A DNA stretch of 22,720 bases from Marinagarivorans sp. UBA5868 (lineage in GTDB: Bacteria; Pseudomonadota; Gammaproteobacteria; Pseudomonadales; Cellvibrionaceae): the NCBI GenBank assembly GCA_002432095.1, contig DJFQ01000205.1, positions 1-22,720 of the forward strand. The letters run 5' to 3'. A program made the position numbers and the translations under genes. Numbering within the stretch: the stretch's first letter is position 1; every line of letters begins with the position of its first letter. Positions 6,186-14,401 of this stretch are shown piece by piece. The notes under the pieces are model-generated. The model was not told the DNA's origin and made no database searches. It worked only from the letters and a program-made list of their open reading frames with translations.

Positions 6186-8441
6186 TTAGGCTGCGCCGGT
6201 ACCTTTAACGGTGCCACGGAAGTCGACAAAACCAGCACCGAAATCGTGGCGGACTTTGAGGGACATACCATCCACTTCGTAGCCCCACTTGGTTTCAATG
6301 TATGGCCCCGCTTCGCCGTCGAGGTAGCAGTATTCCAAGCACACTACGGCGTTCGGGTCAGCAAAGAAATAGAACGGGTTGTTGGCGACCCCGTCCAACT
6401 CGGTCTCGACAATCAATTCCATGCTGCGCGCGAACACGTTGACGCTGCTGGTTTGGTCGGGCTGCACAATCGCCAATTGTTTTTGTGCTTCAGTTTCGCG
6501 CTCTGAGTTGACGGCCAAATATTTCGATGAAATATTCAAATGCTCGCCATCCAAGCCTTTCATTTGACGCATCGCCTTACGCCCATTACTCATCACAGTG
6601 TCATTAATCGCTGCACCAGTAATCTGGTTTTTACGGCTGTTGGCTGTTGAATAGACAGGAGTACCATCACGCAGGTTCGGGTTGCTTTTTACCAAACCCC
6701 AAACAATTTGATTTTCCAATCGTCCAGCAGAATTACCGATGGTATTCATAAACCGTGTGAGCGCGCCGATGTCGTCGTTGATGAGCAACTGACGGCTAAA
6801 ATTAAAGATCTTACCGTAGGTGGCGAGCTTGTACGTTTCACCGCCCTCGCTCACGGTACCCTGTTTAAACTCGCCCGCTTCATTCACTTTTTCCAGCCCG
6901 GTACCTACACCGATTTGCACAGAGTTTTTCGCGCGGAAATCGGTGGCTGTAGTTTGCACAGCAATCATGCGGTAGGTGCTGGGAGCTTCTTGATACGCGT
7001 TCCGCAATGTGATGTTGGCAACGTCTTGCAGGATCAGCGGGAAGTCGCTGGTGGTGTGCATGGCCAACGCAACCAGTTCGGTTTTGGTTTTGCCGTGTAC
7101 GTTTTCACCAGCGGCTTGCAGCGAGGCGGATACCATGTCCATCAGGCTCATACCACGGAAGTCTTTACCGTTGTCATCCAGCTTGTGTTTGCCTGGCGCA
7201 ACCCGATGCAGCAAGGCATTGGCCATTGCACCGCGCATACCTTCACGGCCAACATGACTGCCAGTGCGGATGAAGCTAGTCGGTGCGCCAGCGGCATCGC
7301 GCTTGGCGACAATCTCCAGGGCTTTTTCGCGGGCTTCTGCAACGGTGATGCCGTTATCAATCCAGGCGTTTACATCTTTCTCATCGATCTTTGCCGCAGC
7401 GGCCACCGCACGCAAATCACGCACGCGGGTGCGTTCTTGTGCAACCGCTTCCACCGGGGTCAGGTTATTGCCAGCGCCCGCTTGGGCAGCGGGCTGTTGC
7501 TGTTGGCCCGGTGTGGGTGGCTCAATACCAAAGTGCGCGGCAAGTGCTTTGAGAGTTTCTTCGTCGCACTCGGCTTTACCGGCCAATACGTCTGCCAGGT
7601 TTGCCACGGCGATGGAACTGCCGAGCGCTGTCACGGCGTCTTCTACTTTCGCGAAGGTACCATTCAGCGCGGCATTGATGGCCGGAACATAGTGCCAGCC
7701 GCCTTTTTTCGCTTTGATTTTAAACATGTCGTTTTCCTCTTGGGTTTGCGCGGCGGCTGCCGCAGGTTTTTTAAATAGTGATGCAGTGAATTTCGACGGA
7801 ATATCCATGGCCGAAAACTTGGTAACTGCAGACGTGTCCAGCGAAATAGTGCTTATCACAAAATCAGCCAATCCATAATCAACTGCCTCCTGACCAACGA
7901 AATAATGGTCCTTGCCATCCGCAATGAGCGCTTTGATTTCATCAACCGTTTTTCCAGTTTTATCCGCATGGACTTGCGCATAGCTCTGTTCATATTTTGC
8001 AAGCGCATCCGCCGCATCACGCAAATCGGATTCGTTGCCCTCTATGCCACCAACCAGCGGCTTGTGTAACATCATGATGCCGTTGCTTGGGATATGTACC
8101 TCATCACCCGCCATTGCCACCGCTGCACCCATGCTGGCGGCTATGCCATCGATGTAGACGATGATTTTCTTCGGCGACTGTTTCAGCCGGTTATACATCG
8201 CCAGGCCTTCGGTAACGATTCCACCGGGGGACTGGATGCGAACAACAATTTCATTCCCCGGTAAAGTCTCCAACTGCTGAACAATGCTCAATGCATCAAG
8301 CCCGTCCCACCAATCCCCAATCACGCCATACAACAGCAGCTCGCCCTTGGGGCTTATACTGTTTTTCGCTTCCAGCGGTTTAACATAAGGGCCAGCAACA
8401 ACGCGGTTGATTGCCAAGCTAAGCAGCGAGTTTTTGTTCAT
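6186..8441 (-). CDS. ClpP-like prohead protease / scaffold / major capsid protein fusion
   Basis: One reading frame of about 751 residues combines three late head functions. Counting from the ATG at 8441, residues of about 25-200 form a ClpP/S49-type serine protease. Ser103 lies in GIAASMGAAVAM, His126 in GIMMLHKPL, and Asp178 precedes HYFVGQEAVDYGLAD. A low-complexity, Ala/Gln-rich and helical region (about 215-385) resembles a scaffold. The rest (about 395-751) is an HK97-fold major capsid protein. In lambda these are separate (C, Nu3, E). Fused protease/capsid proteins are known in other phages. Self-cleavage must release the capsid part. The frame is open to a TTG at 8456, but GGTGAT seven bases before 8441 favours that start. 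The gene overlaps the end of the portal gene. Confidence 0.9.
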   Translation of the reverse strand: MNKNSLLSLAINRVVAGPYVKPLEAKNSISPKGELLLYGVIGDWWDGLDALSIVQQLETLPGNEIVVRIQSPGGIVTEGLAMYNRLKQSPKKIIVYIDGIAASMGAAVAMAGDEVHIPSNGIMMLHKPLVGGIEGNESDLRDAADALAKYEQSYAQVHADKTGKTVDEIKALIADGKDHYFVGQEAVDYGLADFVISTISLDTSAVTKFSAMDIPSKFTASLFKKPAAAAAQTQEENDMFKIKAKKGGWHYVPAINAALNGTFAKVEDAVTALGSSIAVANLADVLAGKAECDEETLKALAAHFGIEPPTPGQQQQPAAQAGAGNNLTPVEAVAQERTRVRDLRAVAAAAKIDEKDVNAWIDNGITVAEAREKALEIVAKRDAAGAPTSFIRTGSHVGREGMRGAMANALLHRVAPGKHKLDDNGKDFRGMSLMDMVSASLQAAGENVHGKTKTELVALAMHTTSDFPLILQDVANITLRNAYQEAPSTYRMIAVQTTATDFRAKNSVQIGVGTGLEKVNEAGEFKQGTVSEGGETYKLATYGKIFNFSRQLLINDDIGALTRFMNTIGNSAGRLENQIVWGLVKSNPNLRDGTPVYSTANSRKNQITGAAINDTVMSNGRKAMRQMKGLDGEHLNISSKYLAVNSERETEAQKQLAIVQPDQTSSVNVFARSMELIVETELDGVANNPFYFFADPNAVVCLEYCYLDGEAGPYIETKWGYEVDGMSLKVRHDFGAGFVDFRGTVKGTGAA

Positions 8442-9930
8442 CGTCTTCATCACCAAGGTTGTTGGGTTCGTTAGTGGGCTCTGTTGCAGGCTTGCCGGTT
8501 TTGCTGATCGACTGAATTTGCCCGCTACTGGTGGTGCGGCGTGGGTCGATATCCAACACCAGCCCGTATTCGTCGAACAGTTCAGTGTCCTCTTTGATCT
8601 GTTTCAACAGCGCTTGCGGATCAATGCCGCGTTCACGGCAGGCGCCCTGGAAGCTGTTCAATCCCGCGCGAATCTCTTTGATGATTGCGGGAATTTCTGC
8701 AGCGGGATCAAGGATTTCTTTTTTCGGTGGAGTCCAATCGAAGGTAACGCCGCTTAGGTCATAACCGCGCAATGCCGCCGCTTCCAAAAACCACTTCTCA
8801 ATGTTTTTGCAAAACAAGGGGATCATCATGTTGTGGCGCCAGCGGTGAACGTTGCTGTACATCTGAATGCGGCCCATCTTTCCGCTTGCAAAATTCACTT
8901 GGCTGTAGTCGCCGGTCAGTGCTTCGTACGTAATGCCCCATGCTGTAGCGATAACTCGCTGCTCGGGAACGATAAAGCTCGCATGATCGGATGATGGCGG
9001 TGGCGCGGAGAAGGCCACTTTCTCTTCGCCGTGCAAACGATAAAGTGCGCCCGGCTCCAATTTTTCCGGCAGGATATCGCCTTGCTTTTGGTCGTCTTCG
9101 TTGTAGATAAAACCCGCAAGGCAGGACGCCATACGTTGCAATTCAAGACGCGCATCCTGGTAGTCGTCCAGAATTTTCAAACGTGTGAACGCAGCAACAC
9201 CACGCGGAACGCCGCGCACTTGTCCGGGTCGCACCAGGTCGTAAATGTGCGCGACTTGATCGGCACTGACCGGTTTCGAAATCGCACCACGACCCGTCAC
9301 TTCCGCCGGGTGAGAGTCGAATAACCAATACTGTTCACGCTTTCCATCATTGATAACAACGCCCTGAATCGTTGCGCGGGCACCATCAACAAACCCATCT
9401 TTCGTGTGATCGAGATAGTCACCTTCCAGCAGCTGCAATTTGAGCGGAATTTTTAACCTTGGATCGTTAACCACACGACGAACCAGAATAGCTTCACCAC
9501 TCAAGGATTCGGTTTGCATGGCAAGCGCTTGTAGCCCGAATAAGTTCAACCGCCCGTCGTTGTCGCAATCGAGTGAGTTTGCCCACTCGGCCATCAGCTC
9601 ATCAGCCAGTTTCTTTTTCTTTTTGCTGGTGGGATGGCTGGCCACCGGCTTGATACCGCTGCCCACAGTGCCCGATACAACCGCCTGCAATGCAGCAGCG
9701 GCATAGGGATTGTTGCGTTGCAACTCCCGCGCGTTATTGCGCAAATGAACCAACGAACGACGTAATTCAGCGTTCTGGTTTGTGCCTGCAGAGCGAAACC
9801 AACGGCGTCCCTTGCCTGCCGCGTCATAACTGGCGCGCGCGTCCAGCATGGCAATGCTGCGCCGCGCCAAAGTGCGTTGAAGCCCTGCGCGTGGATTGAA
9901 CGCAGTTATCAATTGGTCGAGCAGGTTCAT
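8419..9930 (-). CDS. Portal protein, lambda gpB family
   Basis: The 503-residue product forms the dodecameric ring through which DNA enters and leaves the head and on which the head assembles. The N-terminal half has the typical lambda-family sequence RRSLVHLRNNARELQRNNPY, with AAAALQAVVSGTVGSGIKPV after it. Further on, DYLDHTKDGFV and the stretch NFASGKMGRIQMY carry the conserved core seen in gpB-type portals. The acidic tail (LGDEDDEQKLAA) overlaps the start of the protease-capsid gene. The start ATG (base 9930) has AAGG eight to nine bases upstream, and the gene follows the small gpW gene by four bases. Length agrees with the family. Confidence 0.95.
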   Translation of the reverse strand: MNLLDQLITAFNPRAGLQRTLARRSIAMLDARASYDAAGKGRRWFRSAGTNQNAELRRSLVHLRNNARELQRNNPYAAAALQAVVSGTVGSGIKPVASHPTSKKKKKLADELMAEWANSLDCDNDGRLNLFGLQALAMQTESLSGEAILVRRVVNDPRLKIPLKLQLLEGDYLDHTKDGFVDGARATIQGVVINDGKREQYWLFDSHPAEVTGRGAISKPVSADQVAHIYDLVRPGQVRGVPRGVAAFTRLKILDDYQDARLELQRMASCLAGFIYNEDDQKQGDILPEKLEPGALYRLHGEEKVAFSAPPPSSDHASFIVPEQRVIATAWGITYEALTGDYSQVNFASGKMGRIQMYSNVHRWRHNMMIPLFCKNIEKWFLEAAALRGYDLSGVTFDWTPPKKEILDPAAEIPAIIKEIRAGLNSFQGACRERGIDPQALLKQIKEDTELFDEYGLVLDIDPRRTTSSGQIQSISKTGKPATEPTNEPNNLGDEDDEQKLAA

Positions 9931-9934
9931 GGGG

Positions 9935-10138
9935 TTACCTTTGGTAAGCGCGGTCGTATTGCAAATAACGCCACGGCTTGCGTTTATTGCCGCTGAGTTC
10001 TTGCTGTGCTTCGCGGATGATTTGTTTCATTTCATCCAGGTCGCGGAATTCGGTTTCGCGGTCTTTGAACTTCACTTTTTTAACGCCGCTTTTGTAGGCC
10101 TTTTCGATCTCGGTTAATTCGGCTTGTGTCCAGGCCAT
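9935..10138 (-). CDS. Head completion protein gpW
   Basis: The 67-residue product starts MAWTQAELTEIEKAYKSGVK. It has the two-helix plus beta-hairpin pattern of lambda gpW: an N-terminal helix, a basic hairpin (VKKVKFKDRETEFRD), then LDEMKQIIREAQQEL, and a basic tail. gpW stabilises packaged DNA and prepares the head for gpFII and the tail. The ATG at 10138 is chosen over an upstream GTG because AAGGTGG stands just before it. The GTG itself lies inside that ribosome binding site. Its position between the large terminase and portal genes is exactly that of lambda W. Confidence 0.9.
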   Translation of the reverse strand: MAWTQAELTEIEKAYKSGVKKVKFKDRETEFRDLDEMKQIIREAQQELSGNKRKPWRYLQYDRAYQR

Positions 10139-10140
10139 GG

Positions 10141-12204
10141 TTACCACCTTGATTTGCGACGCTGCAAACGCGTTTCGTTGTTCGGGTTACTGGATTTTGT
10201 TTCTTCAACAACTGCCGTGAACAAGTCATCCTGTTTCATTTCCTGTTCCAAACGAGACCAGTCATCTGGCTTTAACAGATGCACGCGTTTCGCACGTGCG
10301 GCGTGCAGTGCATACACTTCACAGTCCCATGCTTCACAACGCCGGCCTGCCCTGCACTGCCAAACTTTTTTGCCTTTCTGTTTACTCGGCACCTTGGCTT
10401 CGGCGGTCATGTGGTCGAAGTAGTCGTTACGCACACCCGCGTAGTAGTGGAACCGACCGGGGCCGTTGCCGGACAACTTCATGTGCCCAGCGAGCCAATC
10501 CTTCGCTTTGTTGGTACCCACCATAAATACCTTCACACCATGCCGGTCGGCCTTGGTCTGCTTTTTTGGATTACGGTGATCAACAGATTTAATTTTGGGC
10601 GTGGCGAATATTTCCGGGTCGCCATTGCTCGCGCCCTTGATCGCCATCACTAAACGTTGCGGATATTTTTTTGCGCGGGTGCGCACCCAGTGGTAAACCG
10701 CATCGCTGGTTGTACCGTCGCTTGAGTCGATGCTGACGGCGGCAACGTAGATGCGACCGCCCGCTTCGTGTTCAATCGGGCCGAATACAATCTTGTCCAG
10801 TGCGTCGTACACCGGGTCGTTTTTATCCACGCAACCGGTGGAAGCGTAAATAGCGCCGTAGTAAACGAGCCAGCTTTCTTCCTCTCGGCCCCAGGCGCGA
10901 ATAACCAACTCAACACGGTCGTGCTGTACGTCGATGCCGCAAGTAAGCAGCAAGCCGTCATACGGACAAAACAATTCGTCGTGTTGCGACCCATCGTCCG
11001 CCTGGGCGCGCTTCATCAACGATTCTGCATCATCGCGTTCGTCGTCGTATTCGTAGGGGCGGCCCAGTTTGCTGTTAACAAATACGATGCGGGCGTTTTC
11101 GTCGCCCTGCCCCGCGCGGTATTCCGCCTCAAGATGCGACCGCACCAGATCAGCGAGGCCAGCGCCGGGCAAGCACGCGTAGAGTTCGCTCAGTTCTTTA
11201 AATCCGGCAACATCCGAATATGTCGCCGTAGCAACCCAGCCACAGTTGGGATCACCCGCTTCCATCGCGCGGAAGACGGTGTTGCGAATATTTTCCTTAC
11301 GTTGGTAATCGTCCCAAATGCTGCCGCAGTGTGGGCAGGCATAGACGGCCGTATCTGGCAACGCTTTACCGTATTCGGTGTGCCATTCGCGGTCGGCCTC
11401 ATCCCACACTACGTGCTCAAAGTTCAACACGTGGGTTTCGCCACATTCGTGACATTCAATCGGCAACACGCGCTGGTCAGAGCGGAGGATGTGCCGCTCA
11501 ACACGGCTAAACCCTTTTACCGATGGCGTACCGCCAAGGATGCGCTTGGGATTGCGCTGACGCTTGGTACGCTCCCACAACATCAGGACCGAGTCGCCCT
11601 GATCTTTTACGTTCTCATTAGCATCATCAGGTTCTTCAACCACCACCACTTTGGCTGGTGTGGATTTAACGGAGCGGATCGCGTTGGAGCTGATGAGTTT
11701 TAAAAACCCGCCCGGGAAATTCTTGTGCAACGCACGATTGCCAGAGCGACGATTGATAGTGGTGTCGATCTTGCCCCGCAACTTGGGTGTTGCATTAACA
11801 ATCGGCACTAACTTTTCATCGCTAAAATCGCGCGCCGCACCTTCGCTGGCAAACATGCCGATCATTGCGCACGGCGAACAATCAACTCGCTTAGCCAGGT
11901 ATGCAATCAGCGCCGTTGTCCAAGCGACTTGTGCCGCTTTCATCGCGACCACTTCCGGAATATTCGGATCGTCTAACGCGGCGAATACACCGTATAAGTA
12001 CGGTGCGTAATACAGGTCGTAATTGCCCGGTGTATCACTATTCTCTGCCGGCAGGCGTAGATACTTTTGCGACCACGCCTCAGTCGCCGGAACCTTCTGT
12101 GGTATCAGTGCCGTTATCGCCAGGCGCAAGCAGTGATTCAAATTCTTTCGTGCCGCTTGCAACAGATTCAAGGGCGGTGCGTAGTGGCTTGCCAACATCG
12201 TCAT
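10141..12204 (-). CDS. Terminase large subunit, gpA family
   Basis: This is the packaging ATPase and nuclease, about 687 residues, of the lambda gpA family. The ATPase half shows a deviant Walker A region (KAAQVAWTTAL, near residue 90) and a Walker B (KVVVVEEPDD, near 190). A zinc ribbon follows (CHEC near 253, CPHC near 292), common in this family. The nuclease half carries GIDVQHDR (about 425-432) and SIDSSDG (about 493-499) as the acidic residues. The C-terminal motif RCEAWDCEVYALHAARA is also characteristic. The start is uncertain (ATG at 12204 or 12198, TTG at 12210). All overlap the small terminase end by over 115 bases, but the family N-terminus (LLQAARKNLNHCLRLAITAL) requires such an overlap. 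gpA-type enzymes usually cut at cos, so cohesive ends are likely. Confidence 0.94.
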   Translation of the reverse strand: MTMLASHYAPPLNLLQAARKNLNHCLRLAITALIPQKVPATEAWSQKYLRLPAENSDTPGNYDLYYAPYLYGVFAALDDPNIPEVVAMKAAQVAWTTALIAYLAKRVDCSPCAMIGMFASEGAARDFSDEKLVPIVNATPKLRGKIDTTINRRSGNRALHKNFPGGFLKLISSNAIRSVKSTPAKVVVVEEPDDANENVKDQGDSVLMLWERTKRQRNPKRILGGTPSVKGFSRVERHILRSDQRVLPIECHECGETHVLNFEHVVWDEADREWHTEYGKALPDTAVYACPHCGSIWDDYQRKENIRNTVFRAMEAGDPNCGWVATATYSDVAGFKELSELYACLPGAGLADLVRSHLEAEYRAGQGDENARIVFVNSKLGRPYEYDDERDDAESLMKRAQADDGSQHDELFCPYDGLLLTCGIDVQHDRVELVIRAWGREEESWLVYYGAIYASTGCVDKNDPVYDALDKIVFGPIEHEAGGRIYVAAVSIDSSDGTTSDAVYHWVRTRAKKYPQRLVMAIKGASNGDPEIFATPKIKSVDHRNPKKQTKADRHGVKVFMVGTNKAKDWLAGHMKLSGNGPGRFHYYAGVRNDYFDHMTAEAKVPSKQKGKKVWQCRAGRRCEAWDCEVYALHAARAKRVHLLKPDDWSRLEQEMKQDDLFTAVVEETKSSNPNNETRLQRRKSRW

Positions 12205-12601
12205 CGTCAAGTTTTATTGAGTAGCGTGATTCAATCGCCTCAATAATTTGCTCCTGAGCGGCCATCACGTTGAACTGAATCGCTCCCATCAATGCGGTCA
12301 GCATGGGCGACAAGTCAGCCACGAAAATAATTTGCTTTAACTGTTTTAAAAATTCGATCTCTTTCAGATTCGCGGCCATTTCCGTATCGCGGATGCGTAC
12401 TGCGGAAAGCCGTTCATCTTGTTCGCGACCGCTGGCTTCAGTGCGCAAGCGGTCCACGTAGGCATAAAGCCAATCAGCATAGGTGCCGTTGTCTGGCAAC
12501 ACGCCCTTGCCTTTGAGTTGGCTGATTGCCTGTTGCGATACGCCGACAAATTTTGCAAACCGCGTTTGGTTTGCGATCTCATCAGGTTTTGGCCAGCTCA
12601 T
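12080..12601 (-). CDS. Terminase small subunit, Nu1-like
   Basis: The 173-residue product begins MSWPKPDEIANQTRFAKFVG, with an N-terminal helix-turn-helix (KFVGVSQQAISQLKGKGVLP) that would read the packaging site. A charged helical middle (RTEASGREQDERLSAVRIRD) and a C-terminal part that contacts the large subunit follow. This domain order is that of lambda gpNu1. Starts at 12613 and 12607 are possible, but GGTGAT four bases before 12601 favours that ATG. The acidic, Gly/Ser-rich tail is encoded in the region overlapping the large subunit start. A 70-base gap separates it from the outer spanin gene; the cos site could lie there or beyond the window, but no candidate is visible. Confidence 0.88.
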   Translation of the reverse strand: MSWPKPDEIANQTRFAKFVGVSQQAISQLKGKGVLPDNGTYADWLYAYVDRLRTEASGREQDERLSAVRIRDTEMAANLKEIEFLKQLKQIIFVADLSPMLTALMGAIQFNVMAAQEQIIEAIESRYSIKLDDDDVGKPLRTALESVASGTKEFESLLAPGDNGTDTTEGSGD

Positions 12602-12671
12602 TAACATCACCAAATTAATCAGGTAGACTCAGAATCCCTTCACCACTACAACCCCCCTACCCTTTGAGTAA

Positions 12672-12995
12672 TTAGCGAAAGCCCGCGGGCTTCGTCTCCG
12701 TAGGATTTTGATTCCGAGGAAGGACCCAGCCGGTGGGGGGTACGCACCCTGCCAACTTCGATTGAAGTTGCTTGATGTAAATCTTTCGCTGTTCCCGCTC
12801 CACCATGTACGCCGTCGCGACGGTGTCGGTATCGTCGTCAGCTGTTAGCCGCGAGGTTTCGTATTCAGGTTCTGCCGGTAGGGAACGAACACAGGGTTTA
12901 ACCACTGGCACATCCACATATACAGGCTTTTCGATTACACGCGGCGACGATCCACAACCGAGCAGCAATATCGCCAAAGCAGCTAAGTACTTCAC
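12672..12995 (-). CDS. Outer-membrane spanin lipoprotein (Rz1-like)
   Basis: The 107-residue product starts with a lipoprotein signal (MKYLAALAILLLGCGSS) whose lipobox LLGC predicts cleavage before Cys14. Ser at +2 directs it to the outer membrane. The mature part has a proline-containing stretch (VIEKPVYVDVPVVKPCV) and later an EREQRKIYIKQLQSKLAGC segment that recurs in phage LysC/Rz1-type proteins. It would pair with the inner spanin to fuse inner and outer membranes at lysis. Translation begins at a GTG that overlaps the stop of the inner spanin (GTGA, 12995-12992), so the two are coupled. Four cysteines in total leave room for disulphide bridges. Confidence 0.8.
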   Translation of the reverse strand: MKYLAALAILLLGCGSSPRVIEKPVYVDVPVVKPCVRSLPAEPEYETSRLTADDDTDTVATAYMVEREQRKIYIKQLQSKLAGCVPPTGWVLPRNQNPTETKPAGFR

Positions 12996-13357
12996 AAATG
13001 CACACCCACATTGCGCAACAGCTTCACGCGGATCGCATCACACGATGTAGCCTTGGGTGCGCGCCGCAATTCAGCAATACGCTGTTCCAGACCTTCTATG
13101 GTCTGCTCGGCTTCTGCCTCGGCCAGGGCGCCTTGCTGTTGCATTTGCACAGATTGTTTTTCTGCTTCACGTAACCGACTGTTTTGATAATCGATAGAGC
13201 TTTGCGTAAGCACCAGGTTCGCACTGGCATTGCTCAGATCATCGCCGCACGCGTCGAGCGATTTAGACAGCTCCGCATTGTCAGTTAACAACATCAGCAC
13301 AAAAGCAGATAGCGCGATGATCAGCCCGATTTGTAGATAGCCGAGAATGTTGGGCAT
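12992..13357 (-). CDS. Inner-membrane spanin (Rz-like)
   Basis: The 121-residue product begins MPNILGYLQIGLIIALSAFV with one N-terminal transmembrane helix (about 5-25), followed by a long polar, heptad-like helix (about 27-95, rich in Gln, Glu, Ala, Leu). It has the topology of an inner spanin whose periplasmic coiled coil reaches the outer spanin. The start is the ATG at 13357, which overlaps the endolysin stop (TAATG), and GGTGG lies six bases upstream. A longer open frame to 13393 lacks such a site. Order holin, endolysin, Rz, Rz1 equals that of lambda and P22-like cassettes. Sequence is poorly conserved in spanins, so assignment uses topology and position. Confidence 0.8.
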   Translation of the reverse strand: MPNILGYLQIGLIIALSAFVLMLLTDNAELSKSLDACGDDLSNASANLVLTQSSIDYQNSRLREAEKQSVQMQQQGALAEAEAEQTIEGLEQRIAELRRAPKATSCDAIRVKLLRNVGVHL

Positions 13358-13914
13358 TATCGACCACCAATGTTGTAAAGATCGCGTATGCACATGTGGA
13401 ATTCCGCATAACGACGATTGGCTAGTCCCTTAACGAATCTGTACTCAGGCTTACCGTTCACCAGCCTTCCTGTTTTCACGTATGACCAAACAGGCCTTCC
13501 CGCATCAGACTGGTAAAGCCGTCTGCAACCAAGATCCCATTGCTCTATGCGCCATGCGGCCATGGCTTCACTGCCACAGGTTGACAACAAACCAAAATTC
13601 CACGCATGGCTGCTCGCCGCATCAAATACAGATTGCGGTGGTTCAGCGGTGAAGCAATTGATCAACTTGCGTTGCACTTTGGCGATTGCTCGCTCTTCTT
13701 CGGCTAAACACTTTTCCGCCGACCAAACGTCACCGATGGCTATCGGTGTATCGGTAATGTGCTTGGTTAAGCCTCGGCAAACCGTTGGTAATCCGCCAGC
13801 CAGATCATCCGCGTACACGATGAATTGCTCTTCCCCTTCCCATACACTGAGAAAGGCGAGCAGCGACGCAGATACCAGTACGAGCGCACCAGCCGTTTTG
13901 CCTTTAGCACTCAC
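13357..13914 (-). CDS. SAR endolysin, T4-type lysozyme (GH24)
   Basis: The 185-residue product cleaves the peptidoglycan backbone. Its N-terminus (about residues 8-24, TAGALVLVSASLLAFLS) is a weakly hydrophobic Ala/Ser/Leu helix typical of a signal-arrest-release segment. It lets the enzyme use host Sec and wait in the membrane until the holin depolarises it. The catalytic region follows: WEGEEQFIVYADDLAGGLPT then VCRGLT, with Glu26, Asp36 or Asp37 and Thr44 as the likely Glu-Asp-Thr triad. The 'AGGLPTVCxGLT' pattern is common in this family. The start is taken as GTG 13914 because GAGGAT lies seven bases upstream; the frame is open to 13932. It overlaps the holin gene by 11 bases. Confidence 0.88.
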   Translation of the reverse strand: MSAKGKTAGALVLVSASLLAFLSVWEGEEQFIVYADDLAGGLPTVCRGLTKHITDTPIAIGDVWSAEKCLAEEERAIAKVQRKLINCFTAEPPQSVFDAASSHAWNFGLLSTCGSEAMAAWRIEQWDLGCRRLYQSDAGRPVWSYVKTGRLVNGKPEYRFVKGLANRRYAEFHMCIRDLYNIGGR

Positions 13915-14206
13915 TACGGCGATCCTCACCACTACGGCGGTCGTTGTTCATACGCCATTCGCTTTCACGACGCTCACGAGCATTGCGCAGCGCCTTGAAG
14001 TAGGCGTTCATACCCAAGCCGATAATGGCAACAACCGCCCCGATAATCGCACAGAGGTTTACCACTTCCGGCCCAGGTGTAGAAATCAATGCGATGAATC
14101 CAGTTTTGTCCGCCGCCAAACTCGCGCCTGTAGTAACAGCACCCGTGATCATGGTTTTGTTGCTGACAGCAATCGCAATTTGTTCAGCGTGTTGGCTCAG
14201 GCTCAT
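13904..14206 (-). CDS. Holin, class II (HP1-like)
   Basis: The 100-residue product starts MSLSQHAEQIAIAVSNKTMI. It has two hydrophobic segments: a weaker one near 18-45 (GAVTTGASLAADKTGFIALI) and a strong one near 53-75 (LCAIIGAVVAIIGLGMNAYF). A very basic and acidic mixed tail follows (KALRNARERRESEWR, DRRSGEDRRSEC). This is the topology of small class II holins such as that of HP1, which set the time of lysis; with a SAR endolysin a pinholin is equally possible. The ATG at 14206 has an AGGA ten bases upstream. It is the first gene of the late operon, just after two terminators, the site occupied by S in lambda. Confidence 0.78.
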   Translation of the reverse strand: MSLSQHAEQIAIAVSNKTMITGAVTTGASLAADKTGFIALISTPGPEVVNLCAIIGAVVAIIGLGMNAYFKALRNARERRESEWRMNNDRRSGEDRRSEC

Positions 14207-14224
14207 CGCTAAAAAATCCTCGGC

Positions 14225-14257
14225 AAAAAAAAGCCCCGAGCGCATAGGCGACGGGGC
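14225..14257 (-). terminator. Rho-independent terminator before the lysis genes (second tR'-like)
   Basis: On the minus strand GCCCCG and CGGGGC pair around a 13-base loop and are followed by eight U residues, a standard intrinsic terminator. It ends only 19 bases before the holin ATG. Late transcription from upstream can reach the lysis genes only if this site is read through, which fits antitermination by the adjacent Q-like protein. Confidence 0.85.
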
Positions 14258-14301
14258 GAGGTCATAGGTCTACAAGAGACACCAAGCTGCAAGAAATCGG
14301 T

Positions 14302-14337
14302 AAAGAAAAAGGGCCGGTTCGTGAGAACCAGCCCTTT
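14302..14337 (-). terminator. Rho-independent terminator in the late leader (first tR'-like)
   Basis: The minus strand forms a stem AAAGGGCTGGTTC / GAACCGGCCCTTT with one A-C mismatch and a four-base loop, followed by TTCTTTA. It lies about 20 bases past the expected start point of the late promoter. It would release a short leader RNA of roughly 55 bases in the absence of antitermination. Confidence 0.75.
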
Positions 14338-14364
14338 GGTGTCAGCTACAGCAGCTTGAACACA

Positions 14365-14393
14365 TTTATAAATTCAATTGATCAAAAGTGCAA
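14365..14393 (-). promoter_or_regulatory. Late promoter pR'-like (sigma70)
   Basis: Right after the stop of the Q-like gene the minus strand has TTGCAC (14393-14388), a 17-base spacer and TATAAA (14370-14365), five of six matches to consensus at each box. The expected start is near 14358, and two terminators follow within 135 bases. This is the arrangement of the lambda-type late promoter, where Q loads at the promoter and makes polymerase resist downstream terminators. Confidence 0.75.
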
Positions 14394-14401
14394 GCAGTTT
14401 T

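Noticed and set aside
6708..7778. 356-residue plus-strand frame
   Set aside because: It is antisense to the protease-capsid gene, has no ribosome binding site and is rich in Cys, His and Phe in a non-protein-like way.
10768..11703. 311-residue plus-strand frame
   Set aside because: It is antisense to the large terminase, whose family motifs are clear.
12602..12671. Gap before the small terminase as the cos site
   Set aside because: In lambda cos lies next to Nu1, but no 10-12 base near-symmetric nick region or repeated R-site-like motifs could be picked out by eye.
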